A stretch of 38,412 bases of DNA from Pantanalinema sp. (lineage in GTDB: Bacteria > Cyanobacteriota > Sericytochromatia > S15B-MN24 > UBA4093). Positions 38,388 through 38,412 of the stretch are shown here, piece by piece (positions within the stretch are counted from its first letter, which is position 1; the number at the start of each line of letters is the position of its first letter). The notes under the pieces were generated by a model. It ran no database searches. It was not told the origin of the DNA and saw only the letters and a list, made by a program, of their open reading frames with translations. The translations under genes were made by a program, and so were the position numbers. The stretch covers positions 1-38,412 of the forward strand of contig DATNQI010000012.1 of the NCBI GenBank assembly GCA_036704125.1, read 5' to 3'.

Positions 38388-38412
38388 ATCTAAACGTTCC
38401 TAGTCCCTCACG

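Overview
This window comes from a very GC-rich bacterial chromosome. The core genes use G or C at almost every third codon position, and the proteins are rich in Ala, Gly and Arg. Several features suggest a diderm cell envelope: a PilQ-like secretin, a predicted outer-membrane barrel ending in Trp, and several lipobox proteins. Alongside these sits a recA-rny-ymdB-spoVS block of the kind known from Firmicutes, Deinococcus-Thermus and related lineages. A non-photosynthetic Cyanobacteriota-like or other Terrabacteria diderm would fit, but this is inference; the sequence alone does not fix the taxon.

Layout. (1) 1-5.5 kb, + strand, housekeeping: the recA 3' end, rny, ymdB, spoVS, a PHP-domain phosphoesterase, long-form hpf with its own promoter inside the PHP gene, a strong terminator, then tatC. 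(2) 5.5-8.8 kb: a divergent, apparently leaderless gene with a degenerate GGDEF-like domain, then hom-thrC overlapping for threonine synthesis. (3) 8.97-13.8 kb: a subtilisin-like lipoprotein protease, a phnD-phnC-phnE phosphonate/phosphite-type ABC importer, and a CPBP/CAAX-type membrane protease. A G-quadruplex-capable palindromic repeat follows, and recurs at the right edge of the window. (4) 13.9-16.9 kb: two small exported proteins, then miaA and dapF. (5) 16.9-20.3 kb, - strand: an operon of five secreted or envelope proteins of unknown function, with a recognisable promoter. (6) 20.3-32.5 kb, - strand: a polymorphic-toxin locus. (7) 32.7-38.4 kb: a PfkB sugar kinase, an Ala/Gly-rich protein, a YheT-type hydrolase, a lipoprotein carrying a toxin-nuclease-like domain, a small membrane protein and an LCP ligase.

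The most interesting part is region 6. A short PilQ-like secretin gene lies 13 bp upstream of a 2769-residue Sec-signal-bearing YD-repeat (Rhs-like) protein with a variable C-terminal toxin tip. Behind it is a train of four toxin-tip/immunity units. The first is the intact tip plus a strikingly AT-rich immunity gene. The other three begin with toxin C-terminal relics that have lost their carrier protein, two of them with no usable start codon. Each relic's stop codon overlaps, or lies two bases from, the start of a different small immunity-like gene. One relic is a chimera fused to a duplicated piece of the neighbouring exported-protein operon, which points to past recombination across the array. 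The secretin-YD pairing and this fossil array are the main candidates for a poorly described system. The toxin and immunity assignments rest on remembered family patterns and gene layout, not on searches.

No rRNA, tRNA, CRISPR array, transposase or replication origin was recognised. No stretch longer than 300 bases lacks a gene.
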